Part shown: positions 17,067 to 24,903 of the stretch, in pieces
How positions within the stretch are numbered: position 1 is the first letter of the stretch
How the letters are laid out: every line of letters starts with the position of its first letter
Assembly: GCF_005063415.1 (NCBI RefSeq)
Contig: NZ_SUEG01000017.1
Span: 1-49,945 of the forward strand
Origin: Mesorhizobium sp.
Lineage (GTDB): Bacteria; Pseudomonadota; Alphaproteobacteria; Rhizobiales; Rhizobiaceae
Direction of reading: 5' to 3'
Length of the DNA: 49,945 nucleotides
The notes under the pieces: generated by a model
What the model was told of the DNA's origin: nothing
Databases searched by the model: none
What the model saw: the letters and a program-made list of their open reading frames with translations, nothing else
Made by a program: the position numbers and the translations under genes

Positions 17067-18665
17067 TCAATGGCCTCCGCCACCGCCGCCCTGAGCGGCT
17101 GGCTTGCGGATCACCAGGGTGAAGAGCCCAAGCGTCGCGAACAAAACCGTCAGCATGAAGAATACGTCCATGAACGACAGCAGCGACGCCTGCTGCTGGA
17201 CCATGCCTGACAGTTTGGAGATGGCCGCCTTGGAGGCGTCGAGCCCGGCGGTCTGCTCGAAGTTGACCGTCATGTTCTGCAGCTTCTGCTGCGCAGCGGC
17301 ACTTCCCCATTGCACGTGCTCGGAGAGCCTGGCGTAGTGGAAGGCATTGCGGTCGATCAGCACGGTGTTGATGACGGCCAGGCCGACGGCGCCGCCGAGA
17401 TTGCGGGTCAGGTTGAACAGGCCAGACGCATTCTTCAGCCGCTCCGGCGGCAGGGTTCCGAGCGCAATGTTGTTGATCGGCACCATGCACAGCATCATCG
17501 AGCAGCCGCGCAGGATCTGCGGGATCAGCAGTTCATAAAAATCCCAGTCGGCAGTGAGATGCGTCATCCACCAGGTCCCGGTGGCGAAGCCGAAGAAGCC
17601 GATCATCATCATGATGCGCGGGTCCATCTTGTTCGACAGGATGCCGGAGATCGGCGCGGTGAAGAACATGGCCAGGCCGCTGACGAACAGCGCCTCGCCG
17701 ATCATCATCGAATCGTAGCCGCGGATGCGCCCGAGGAACACCGGATAAAGATAAGTCAGACCGTAGAGGCCGATGCCGACGACGAAGGAGAACAGCGAGC
17801 CGAAGGCAAAATTGATATTGCTGAAAGCCCTCAGATCGACAATCGGCTCCTCGGCCGTGAACACGCGCCAGAAGAACAGCACCGCGCCGAACGTCATGAT
17901 GATCGCGCAGATGAACACCACCTGATCCTGCAGCCAGTCGTTGTTGGGACCTTCCTCCAGCACATATTCCATGCAGCCCAGGAAGGCGGCCATGCCGGCA
18001 AGCCCCCACCAGTCGAACTTGCTGAACAGCTTGAGATTGGGTTTGTCGAAGTCGATCAGCGACCAGGCGGCCGTCGTCACCAGAATGCCGGGCACGACGT
18101 TGACCAGGAACAGCCAGTGCCAGGACATGGCATGGCTGATATAGCCGCCGACTGTCGGGCCGATGGTTGGCGCCAGCGTCGCCACCAGGCCGATCATCGG
18201 CGAGACGATGGCGCGACGCGACGGTGGGAAGATGGTGAAGGCGGCTGCAAAGACGCTCGGGATCATGCCGCCGCCGATGAAGCCCTGCACGGCGCGGTAG
18301 ACGATCATCTGGTCGATATTGGTTGCGGTCGCCGCCAGCGCGCTGGCCGCGGTGAACCCTGCCGCCGAGATCGTGAACAGCACGCGCGTCGACAGCATCC
18401 GGCTGAGGAAGCCCGACAGCGGGATCATCACCACCTCGGCAATCAGATAGGCCGTCTGCACCCACGGAATCTCGTCCGAACTGGCGCTCAGCCCCGCCTG
18501 GATCTCGGCCAGCGAGGCCGAGACGATCTGGATGTCCAGGATAGCCATGAACATGCCGAACACCATCGCCAGGAAGGCGATGACGCGGCGTGTCGAGATG
18601 TGGTCGGCCGGCACCGGCATGGCTGGCGCCGGCGCGGATCCTGCAGTTAGGGTTGCGGTCGCCAT
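17067..18665 (-). CDS. emrB: DHA2-family multidrug efflux permease (EmrB-like)
   Basis: 532-aa proton-driven drug exporter of the major facilitator superfamily with about 14 transmembrane helices. TM1 holds the acidic MAILDIQIVSASL motif, and motif C of antiporters is seen as APTIGPTVGGY. The protein has a hydrophilic N-terminal tail and ends in a glycine/histidine tail. It begins 22 bp after the HlyD-type gene, forming an EmrAB pair that would work with an outer-membrane TolC-like channel encoded elsewhere. The divergent TetR gene is the probable repressor. The substrate is unknown. Confidence 0.92.
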   Translation of the reverse strand: MATATLTAGSAPAPAMPVPADHISTRRVIAFLAMVFGMFMAILDIQIVSASLAEIQAGLSASSDEIPWVQTAYLIAEVVMIPLSGFLSRMLSTRVLFTISAAGFTAASALAATATNIDQMIVYRAVQGFIGGGMIPSVFAAAFTIFPPSRRAIVSPMIGLVATLAPTIGPTVGGYISHAMSWHWLFLVNVVPGILVTTAAWSLIDFDKPNLKLFSKFDWWGLAGMAAFLGCMEYVLEEGPNNDWLQDQVVFICAIIMTFGAVLFFWRVFTAEEPIVDLRAFSNINFAFGSLFSFVVGIGLYGLTYLYPVFLGRIRGYDSMMIGEALFVSGLAMFFTAPISGILSNKMDPRIMMMIGFFGFATGTWWMTHLTADWDFYELLIPQILRGCSMMLCMVPINNIALGTLPPERLKNASGLFNLTRNLGGAVGLAVINTVLIDRNAFHYARLSEHVQWGSAAAQQKLQNMTVNFEQTAGLDASKAAISKLSGMVQQQASLLSFMDVFFMLTVLFATLGLFTLVIRKPAAQGGGGGGH

Positions 18666-18687
18666 GACCTTTGCTCCCGGTTCCGCT

Positions 18688-19866
18688 TTACTTCGATGCC
18701 GAAGGCGCCGTGCGGCTGTCGACGGCGACGACGACGCTCAGGCCGGCGCGCAGCTTGCCCATCTTCAGCACATCCGCGGGCACGTCGATGCGAACCGGAA
18801 CGCGCTGCACCACCTTGGTGAAATTGCCGGTGGCGTTCTCCGGCGGCAGCAGCGAGAACACTGCTCCTGAAGCCGGCGCCAGCGACGACACGGTACCCTC
18901 GATGTCCTGACCGTCAATCGCGTCGACCGATACTCTGACCTTTTCACCAGGCACCAGCCGGGCAAGCTGTGTCTCCTTGAAGTTGGCGACGATGTAGAGC
19001 TTGTCCATTGGCACGATGACGGCGAGCTTCTGTCCGGGGCTGATCAGGTCGCCCTGCTCGACCGAGCGGTTGCCGACCACGCCGTCATAGGGTGCGCGCA
19101 GCACGGTGAAGGACAGATCCCGCACCGCCTTGTCGTGGGCAAGTTGCAGCGAGGCCAGCGTGCTGGCCGATTCCGCGCGTTGCGCCTGGAGCACGCCGAT
19201 ATTGGCCTGAGCCGCCGCGATCTGTGCGTCGGCGCCGGCTAGTGCGGCATTGGCTTGCTCGACCGCCGTCTGGGCATCGTCCAACTGGGCCTGCGTACCG
19301 ACGCGGGTCTTGAGCAACTGGGCGGCACGAACCTGAGCCCGCTTGGCATTATCGGCCGCGGCCTGGTCGGCGGTCTTCTGCGCCTGCGCCTGCTTGAGCG
19401 AGGCGCGCGCCGCCTCGGTCTGGGCATCGATGCGGTCGAGCGTCTTGCTCAACGTGGCGATCTGCGCCTCGGCCTGGGCAACGGCTATCTTGTAGTCACC
19501 GTCATCGACGATCAGCAGCGGGTCGCCGGCCTTCACCTGCTGGTTCTCGGTCACTTTGACCTGATCGACGTAGCCCGAGATTTTTGGCGAGATGAACGCC
19601 GTGTCGGCCTGGACATAGGCGTCGTCGGTCGTGATCATGAAGCGCCCGTCGGTCCAGTAATCATAGCCATACCAAGAGCCGGCGCCCAGCAGGGCCAAGC
19701 CGATGATGGGCAACAACATCGAGCGCATCGAGCGCTTCTTCTTGGCGGGCGCCAGCGGGGTGACGTCGGCGGGCTTGAGAGGGGCTTCCGGCGCTTCGAT
19801 CGCAGGCTGGACCTTGGCATTGGGGAAAGGGCGGACTTCGGCACTGGTGGGCGCGTTCGAGGACAT
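18688..19866 (-). CDS. emrA: HlyD-family membrane fusion protein (EmrA-like)
   Basis: 392-aa periplasmic adaptor linking EmrB to an outer-membrane channel. A cytoplasmic N-terminus of about 45 residues is followed by one transmembrane helix (about 48-66). Next come the first half of the lipoyl domain (TDDAYVQADTAFISPKISGYV), a long alanine/glutamine-rich coiled-coil hairpin (about 130-240), the second lipoyl half (LRAPYDGVVG) and a beta-barrel (about 285-380). It is the first gene of the efflux operon; its promoter region carries the two paired operators. Confidence 0.93.
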   Translation of the reverse strand: MSSNAPTSAEVRPFPNAKVQPAIEAPEAPLKPADVTPLAPAKKKRSMRSMLLPIIGLALLGAGSWYGYDYWTDGRFMITTDDAYVQADTAFISPKISGYVDQVKVTENQQVKAGDPLLIVDDGDYKIAVAQAEAQIATLSKTLDRIDAQTEAARASLKQAQAQKTADQAAADNAKRAQVRAAQLLKTRVGTQAQLDDAQTAVEQANAALAGADAQIAAAQANIGVLQAQRAESASTLASLQLAHDKAVRDLSFTVLRAPYDGVVGNRSVEQGDLISPGQKLAVIVPMDKLYIVANFKETQLARLVPGEKVRVSVDAIDGQDIEGTVSSLAPASGAVFSLLPPENATGNFTKVVQRVPVRIDVPADVLKMGKLRAGLSVVVAVDSRTAPSASK

Positions 19867-19907
19867 GATATCTCTCTAAATTAACTGGCGCTGAACTTCA
19901 TCAGACT

Positions 19908-19921
19908 GAACCGTTCGGTTC
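19908..19921. promoter_or_regulatory. operator 1 (GAACC-N4-GGTTC)
   Basis: Inverted repeat GAACC, four bases (GTTC), GGTTC, about 42 bp before the emrA start. A second site with the same half-sites lies at 19969-19986. The pairing of two near-identical palindromes in a divergent efflux/TetR intergenic region makes them likely TetR operators. Confidence 0.65.
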
Positions 19922-19931
19922 GATCTCGACG

Positions 19932-19960
19932 TTGACTTAGCGCTTAAAGAGGACCATATC
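19932..19960 (+). promoter_or_regulatory. possible tetR promoter
   Basis: TTGACT (-35) and CATATC (-10) are separated by 17 bp. Transcription would begin near 19967, at the edge of operator 2, so a bound repressor would block it. The -10 box is poor, hence the low confidence. Confidence 0.35.
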
Positions 19961-19968
19961 AAGAGCAA

Positions 19969-19986
19969 TCGAACCGGATGGTTCGA
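19969..19986. promoter_or_regulatory. operator 2 (TCGAACC-N4-GGTTCGA)
   Basis: Perfect 7-bp inverted repeat around GGAT, 24 bp before the tetR start. Its half-sites match operator 1, so one regulator probably binds both and controls the pump and itself. Confidence 0.68.
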
Positions 19987-20009
19987 ATTATTTTACGAGG
20001 TGTGACATT

Positions 20010-20759
20010 ATGGCCGAAGCCCCCAAGGCCGCTCCTTTGCCTGATTCAGGCCCATTGCCCAGCGCTGGCAAGGACCAGTGCGATCTGCTGGACAGTCTGC
20101 CGCGCGGCCGCCCGGCCGCGGGGCAAGATCCGGTCAAGCGCAGCCAGATCATCGACGGTGCGCGCCGTGTCTTCATCGACAAGGGCTTCGAAGCCGCGTC
20201 GATGAACGACATCACCCGCGAGGCCGGCGTGTCCAAGGGCACCATCTATGTCTACTTCGCCAACAAGGAAGAGCTGTTCGAAGCGCTGATCGAGGAAGAG
20301 CGCGGCACGATCTTCAAGAACATGTACGAAGTGCTCGACCAGATCGGCGACCTTCGCCAGACGCTGGTGAAGTTCGGCATCGTGCTGTCCATGAAGATCA
20401 CTTCGGCCAGGGTCATCCTGGCGCAGCGGACGGTGATCGGCGCGTCGGAACGCATTCCGGAGCTTGGCGCGCGATTTTACGAACGCGGCCCGAAGCGCGG
20501 CCATGACAGGGTCGTCGTTTTCCTCAACATGGCTATCGAACGCGGCCTGCTGAAGATCGACGACGTCGAGCTTGCCGCCTATCAGTTCACCGAGCTGTGC
20601 CTGGCCGGTCTTTTCCGCCAGTGCATATTCGCCTATCGCACCAAGGCGCCAAGTGCGGCCGAGATCGAACACATCGTCAGGTCGGGCGTCGATGTGTTCC
20701 TGAAGGCGTACGGCACCGAACAGCTGGCAGAGCAGGAACGGGCCTCCAGCCCCGCCTGA
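20010..20759 (+). CDS. TetR-family regulator of the efflux pump
   Basis: 249-aa repressor with an unusually long N-terminal tail (about 45 residues, proline-rich) before the helix-turn-helix (ARRVFIDKGFEAASMNDITR, then EAGVSKGTIYVYFANKEELF; about 50-95). A C-terminal all-helical ligand domain of the TetR_C type follows (I-L-A-Q-R-T-V-I-G, F-Y-E-R-G-P). ATG 20010 has GAGGTG upstream. Divergent from emrAB; control of the pump is inferred from position and the two shared operators. It is convergent with engB (21-bp gap). Confidence 0.92.
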   Translation: MAEAPKAAPLPDSGPLPSAGKDQCDLLDSLPRGRPAAGQDPVKRSQIIDGARRVFIDKGFEAASMNDITREAGVSKGTIYVYFANKEELFEALIEEERGTIFKNMYEVLDQIGDLRQTLVKFGIVLSMKITSARVILAQRTVIGASERIPELGARFYERGPKRGHDRVVVFLNMAIERGLLKIDDVELAAYQFTELCLAGLFRQCIFAYRTKAPSAAEIEHIVRSGVDVFLKAYGTEQLAEQERASSPA

Positions 20760-20780
20760 CCAGCCGTCGGAGTCCGTTGC

Positions 20781-21440
20781 CTATCCGCCGTTGGCGGCGA
20801 GCACGATCGCCGCACGCAGTTCCTCGAGACCCTCGCTCTTTTCCGATGACGTGGCGAGCACGAAGGGAAAGGCCGCCGGGCGTTTCTTGATCTTCTGGAG
20901 CGTTTCCTCGATCAGCCGCGGTACCCCCGCCGCCTTGATCTTGTCGGTCTTGGTCAGCACGATCTGATACGACACCGCCGCCTTGTCGAGCAGCGACAGC
21001 ACCTCGTCGTCCTTGGCCTTGATGCCATGGCGGGCATCGATCAGGACGTAGACGCGCTTCAGCGTCACCCGGCCCTTCAGATAGTCGAACACGAGCTTCG
21101 TCCACTCGTCGACCTTTTCCTTCGGTGCCGTGGCGTAGCCATAGCCCGGCATATCGATCAGTGCCATCGGCGGCAGATCGGCGCCTTCTCCCGAAAATCC
21201 GCCCGGCACGAAATAATTGAGCTCTTGCGTCCGGCCCGGCGTGTTGGAGGTGCGCGCCAGCCCCTTCTGGTTGACCAGCGCGTTGATCAGTGACGATTTG
21301 CCGACGTTGGAGCGGCCGGCAAAGGCGATCTCGGGTGGACCCTCCGGCGGCAGGAATTTCATCGCCGGCACGCCGCGGATGAAGATCCAGGCTCGCGTGA
21401 ACAATTCGATGCCGATCGTGGTCTTGTTCAACGCGTTCAA
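20781..21440 (-). CDS. engB: ribosome biogenesis GTPase EngB/YsxC
   Basis: Essential-type GTPase assisting 50S subunit assembly. G motifs are GRSNVGKSS (G1), the TSNTPGRTQ switch with T (G2), DMPGYGYA (G3), TKTDK (G4) and ATSSEKS (G5). The best start is TTG 21440, giving 219 aa: its TTGA overlaps the stop of the upstream acetyltransferase gene, and it includes the family's N-terminal L-F-T-R-A-W-I-F segment that a later ATG would cut off. The open frame extends to 21524, but that part is antisense-like and inside the neighbouring gene. Translation is probably coupled to the acetyltransferase gene. Confidence 0.92.
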   Translation of the reverse strand: MNALNKTTIGIELFTRAWIFIRGVPAMKFLPPEGPPEIAFAGRSNVGKSSLINALVNQKGLARTSNTPGRTQELNYFVPGGFSGEGADLPPMALIDMPGYGYATAPKEKVDEWTKLVFDYLKGRVTLKRVYVLIDARHGIKAKDDEVLSLLDKAAVSYQIVLTKTDKIKAAGVPRLIEETLQKIKKRPAAFPFVLATSSEKSEGLEELRAAIVLAANGG

Positions 21441-22075
21441 ACCGCTGCCTCCAGAAGAAAAATGTTGCTGCCACGAATGGCATCGAGATTGCGGCTGATC
21501 TTTTCCACCGGCCAGTGCCACCACGCCAGCGCCAGCAGCCGCCGGATGGTCCTGTCATCGAAGCGCATCTTTACCACCTTGGCCGGATTGCCGGCGACGA
21601 TCGCATAGGCCGGTACATCGTGCGTCACCACCGACTTTGCCGCGACGATGGCGCCGTCGCCAATCTTCACGCCCGGCAGCATCACCGCTTCCATGCCGAT
21701 CCAGACGTCGTTGCCGACGATTGTGTCGCCACGCACCTCCTTCGACCATGTCGCCGGGTCGAAACCTTCCTCCCAGCCGTGGCCAAAGATGTTGAACGGA
21801 TAGGTCGAAAAGCCGGACATGGCGTGATTGGCGCCGTTCATGATGAAGCGCGCACCCTCGGCAATGGCGCAGAACCTGCCGATGACCAGCCTGTCGCCGA
21901 TGAACGGATAATGATGCAGCACGCATTTTTCGGCGAATTTGTCGGGTCCGTCAGGGTCGTCATAATAGGTGAAGTCGCCGATCTCGATATTCGGCGCCGT
22001 CACCAGCGGTTTCAGAAAGCCGACGCGCGTGTGCAACGGGATCGGATGCTTGATCGATGGATTGGGTCCGGTCAT
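21437..22075 (-). CDS. Vat/CatB-like xenobiotic O-acetyltransferase
   Basis: 212-aa left-handed beta-helix acetyltransferase. The segment [17 protein letters not shown] matches the active-site loop of Vat (streptogramin A) and CatB/Xat (chloramphenicol) enzymes, with the catalytic His in NHAM. Hexapeptide repeats ([20 protein letters not shown]) and the [10 protein letters not shown] turn follow. These enzymes use acetyl-CoA; whether this one detoxifies an antibiotic or acts on a native metabolite cannot be told. ATG 22075 has GGAG six bases upstream; the open frame runs on to 22168, but that point lies in the A-run flanking the yidC terminator. It is wedged between yidC and engB and overlaps the engB start. 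Confidence 0.88.
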   Translation of the reverse strand: MTGPNPSIKHPIPLHTRVGFLKPLVTAPNIEIGDFTYYDDPDGPDKFAEKCVLHHYPFIGDRLVIGRFCAIAEGARFIMNGANHAMSGFSTYPFNIFGHGWEEGFDPATWSKEVRGDTIVGNDVWIGMEAVMLPGVKIGDGAIVAAKSVVTHDVPAYAIVAGNPAKVVKMRFDDRTIRRLLALAWWHWPVEKISRNLDAIRGSNIFLLEAAV

Positions 22076-22166
22076 ATCGAGCTCCATCGGGCAACTGCCA
22101 GCCAGGTCAAAATAGCGCGATCCGTCCGGCAGTACCAATCGCTTAATCCAGGCCGGCAGCTTGTGC

Positions 22167-22194
22167 AAAAAGCCCCGGACGAACCGGGGCTTTT
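22167..22194. terminator. intrinsic terminator after yidC
   Basis: GCCCCGG and CCGGGGC pair around a 5-base ACGAA loop, flanked by an A5 run and a T4 run, so the stem extends with A-U pairs and works in either direction. It lies 26 bp past the yidC stop and before the acetyltransferase gene, so that gene needs its own promoter in the following 90 bp. Confidence 0.85.
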
Positions 22195-22219
22195 GGGTTT
22201 CGCATCATCGGAGCGCCGG

Positions 22220-24043
22220 CTATTCCGCCGGCGACGGTTTCTTGCGGAACAGCGCGACCAGATTGTCCCACAATTCGATCTTGGCGCCTTGCCGCTTCAT
22301 GATCACGCCCTGCTGCAGGATCGACAGCGTGTTGTTCCAGGCCCAGTAGATGACCAGGCCGGCCGGAAAACCCGCCATCATGAAGGTGAAGATCACAGGC
22401 ATCCAGGTGAAGATCGCAGCCTGCGTGGGGTCCGGCGGCGTCGGGTTCATGCGCATCTGCAGGAACATTGTCACGCCCATGATCAGCGGCCAGACGCCGA
22501 TCATCAGCATGTGCGGCAAGGTAACGGGGATCAGCCCGAACAGGTTGAAAATCGATGTCGGGTCCGGCGCCGCCAGATCCTGGATCCAGCCGAAGAACGG
22601 CGCGTGCCGCATCTCGATGGTGATGTAGAGGACCTTATAAAGCGAGAAGAACACCGGGATCTGCAACGCCACCGGCCAGCAGCCGGCGAGCGGATTGATC
22701 TTCTCGGTCTTGTAGAGCTCCATCATCGCCTGCTGCTGCTTCATCTTGTCGTCCGCGTATTTCTCGCGGATCTCGAGCATCTTTGGCTGCACCTTCTTCA
22801 TGTTCGCCATCGACGCATAGGACTTGTTGGCGAGCGGGAAGAACAGCGCTTTGACGATGACGGTGGTGGCGAGGATCGCCAGGCCGAAATTGCCGAAGAA
22901 TTTGTACAGCGTGTCGATCAGCCAGAACATCGGCTTGGTGATGAAATAGAACCAGCCCCAGTCGATCAGAAGATCGAACTGGCGAATATGACGGTCCTTT
23001 TCATAAGCGTTGATCGTCGAAACTTCCTTTGCGCCGGCGAATATCTCCGACTCCACGGTCGTTGACTGCCCGGGAGCAATCGTGACCGGATCGGACAGGA
23101 AATCGGACTGATAGCTATGCGGGTGGGGCCCGCTTTTGAACTCGAAATACGAGAATTTGGGCTGAAATTCGCGGCCGCTCGGCGGCACCAGGGTCACCGC
23201 CCAGTATTTATCGGTGATGCCGAGCCAGCCGTCGCTCGACTTGCCTGGTTTGTACTCCCTGTCCGATTCGACGCTGGAGTATTTGTATTCCTGCAGGCCC
23301 TCGCTTCCGGTAACGCCGATCAGGCCCTCGTGCAGCACATAGGTGCTGGCGATAGCCGGCTTGTCGAAACGTGTGACGCGGCCATAGTTCGACAACGTCG
23401 CGGGTGCCGAGCCGCCGTTCTGGACCATGTCGGACACGGTGAACATATATTGGCTATCGACCGAGAAGGTGCGCTTGAAGGTCAGGCCCTTGTCGTTGGT
23501 GAAGGTCAGCGTGACCGGCGTCGCCGGTGTCAGCGTCGCATTGCCGTCGGTCTGCCAGACGGTGTCTGGGCCGGGCAGCCTGCCGACATCCGGCGTGCCT
23601 GAAAAGCCGATCTCGGCGAAATAGCCATTTGGCAGGGACGCTGGGTTGAGCAACGCGATCTCGGGCGAAGTCTTGTCGACCGTCTCCCTGTAATGCTTGA
23701 GCCGGAGATCATCGAGGCGCGCGCCGGTGAGGTTGATCGAGCCTTCGAGGCTCGGCGTGTCGATCTTGGCGCGGCTGGTCGAGGCAATCGCCTGCTCGCG
23801 GCCGGCCGGCGTCACCGCGTCGCCGCCAGGCGCGTTCGGAATGGCGCCCGGCTGCACCGGTGTTTCGCTGGCGCCCGGGCTGGTGCCTTGGGCGGCCTTC
23901 TTCTGCTCCGCCACGCGCTGCTCTTCGATGCGGGCGGCTTCGCGCTGCATATCGCTGCGCGGCATCACATAGAAATATTGCCAAAGCGCCAGGATCAGCA
24001 CCGACAGTGCGATGGTGATGAAGAAGTTGCGGTTGTTTTCCAT
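22220..24043 (-). CDS. yidC: membrane protein insertase YidC
   Basis: 607-aa inner-membrane insertase (Oxa1 family) that folds and inserts proteins with or without SecYEG. TM1 follows MENNRNFFITIALSVLILAL. A large periplasmic beta-sandwich (about 60-350) comes next, then the conserved five-helix core (about 370-590; P-L-A-N-K-S-Y-A-S-M-A-N-M-K, Q-I-P-V-F-F-S-L-Y-K-V-L) and a short basic tail. The frame opens nine codons earlier, but M-E-N-N-R is the standard start. It follows rnpA by 13 bp in the rpmH-rnpA-yidC operon and ends at a strong terminator. Confidence 0.97.
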   Translation of the reverse strand: MENNRNFFITIALSVLILALWQYFYVMPRSDMQREAARIEEQRVAEQKKAAQGTSPGASETPVQPGAIPNAPGGDAVTPAGREQAIASTSRAKIDTPSLEGSINLTGARLDDLRLKHYRETVDKTSPEIALLNPASLPNGYFAEIGFSGTPDVGRLPGPDTVWQTDGNATLTPATPVTLTFTNDKGLTFKRTFSVDSQYMFTVSDMVQNGGSAPATLSNYGRVTRFDKPAIASTYVLHEGLIGVTGSEGLQEYKYSSVESDREYKPGKSSDGWLGITDKYWAVTLVPPSGREFQPKFSYFEFKSGPHPHSYQSDFLSDPVTIAPGQSTTVESEIFAGAKEVSTINAYEKDRHIRQFDLLIDWGWFYFITKPMFWLIDTLYKFFGNFGLAILATTVIVKALFFPLANKSYASMANMKKVQPKMLEIREKYADDKMKQQQAMMELYKTEKINPLAGCWPVALQIPVFFSLYKVLYITIEMRHAPFFGWIQDLAAPDPTSIFNLFGLIPVTLPHMLMIGVWPLIMGVTMFLQMRMNPTPPDPTQAAIFTWMPVIFTFMMAGFPAGLVIYWAWNNTLSILQQGVIMKRQGAKIELWDNLVALFRKKPSPAE

Positions 24044-24056
24044 CGAAGCCCTTGGC

Positions 24057-24410
24057 CTATCGTGTTCCACGCAATCTGCGGGAGAGTTCGGCCTTCAACT
24101 GGCCGAACGGAGTGGTAAGCACGTCTTCGCGCCCGACGATGACATAATCATTGCCCGGCGCCATGTCATCCACGGCATGCGTGCGCACGGCCTCTCTCAG
24201 CCGCCGCCGGATGCGGTTGCGAACGACGGCGTTGCCGACCTTCCTGGTGACGGTATAGCCGACGCGCGGTGCCTCGCTGTCGTCGCGGCCCAGGACCTCG
24301 ACGAGGAAAAGCCGCCCGCGGCGCTTTTCACCACGGCGGACAGCCAGGAATTCCGCGCGCTTCAGAAGCCGCTTGGGATGGGCACCCGTTGGCTTGCCGG
24401 TTGCGGGCAA
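24057..24410 (-). CDS. rnpA: ribonuclease P protein component
   Basis: 117-aa basic protein that assists the RNase P RNA in maturing tRNA 5' ends. The signature motif [17 protein letters not shown] is present (about 68-85), as is the N-terminal L-K-R-A-E-F-L segment. No ATG is available in the N-terminal part; TTG 24410 is the likely start, with GAGAGA upstream. It lies between rpmH (23-bp gap) and yidC, the usual bacterial order. Confidence 0.94.
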   Translation of the reverse strand: MPATGKPTGAHPKRLLKRAEFLAVRRGEKRRGRLFLVEVLGRDDSEAPRVGYTVTRKVGNAVVRNRIRRRLREAVRTHAVDDMAPGNDYVIVGREDVLTTPFGQLKAELSRRLRGTR

Positions 24411-24433
24411 CGATCTTGTCTCTCGCTTGGTGC

Positions 24434-24568
24434 TCAGGCGCTGAGACGCTTGCGGCCGCGGTTGCGGCGGGCTGCGACGACGCCGCGGCCACCTTTGGTG
24501 GCCATACGGGCACGGAAACCGTGCCTGCGTTTGCGGACGAGTTTGGACGGCTGGTAAGTACGCTTCAT
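24434..24568 (-). CDS. rpmH: 50S ribosomal protein L34
   Basis: 44-aa protein, too short for many gene tracks. It starts [19 protein letters not shown] and ends in [11 protein letters not shown], an exact fit to bacterial L34. It is the first gene of the rpmH-rnpA-yidC operon; the promoter is about 120 bp upstream. Confidence 0.96.
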   Translation of the reverse strand: MKRTYQPSKLVRKRRHGFRARMATKGGRGVVAARRNRGRKRLSA

Positions 24569-24903
24569 TTGTTTAAATACCGCGGGGTGCGGCCCTTCTT
24601 GATTCTGTCACTTTGTAACAGGAGCTTTGCCGGGCCGGTTTTGGCGCGATCGAAACCGCGCCGGGACGAATGGCCCGAGCGTGAGCGGGCTTATAGAAAG
24701 AAGGGTTTTGGAAGTCAATCCAGTGCGTCGGGCCGGCATTGTCGGACCGGCAGGGAAGTCTTGCGGCGCTTTGTCCGGCTTCGACCAAAGGATGAATTTG
24801 GCAAAAAAGCCGCAATCGCCTAATCTCACCCGATCAAGCGATCGTGAAGACGAGCAGTCCTTAAGACAAGCAGCCGTGATGACAGGCAGCCGTGACGACG
24901 AGC
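24569..24903. other. intergenic region between rpmH and the histidine kinase
   Basis: 335 bp between divergent genes. It holds the rpmH promoter. On the kinase side an 11-bp imperfect direct repeat (AGCAGCCGTGA and GGCAGCCGTGA) lies just before the start codon. No other gene or RNA was recognised. Confidence 0.5.
24690..24718 (-). promoter_or_regulatory. strong sigma-70-type promoter of rpmH-rnpA-yidC
   Basis: On the minus strand TTGACT (24718-24713) and TATAAG (24695-24690) are separated by exactly 17 bp. This is the best vegetative promoter in the window. The leader to rpmH would be about 115 bases. Confidence 0.75.

Noticed and set aside
22076..22168. Longer start for the acetyltransferase gene at 22168
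   Set aside because: That start falls in the A-run flanking the yidC terminator and the added residues are not typical of the family; ATG 22075 has a good ribosome-binding site.
24434..24903. Replication origin near rpmH
   Set aside because: There is no dnaA gene, no cluster of DnaA boxes and no AT-rich unwinding region; in this group the origin is usually elsewhere.
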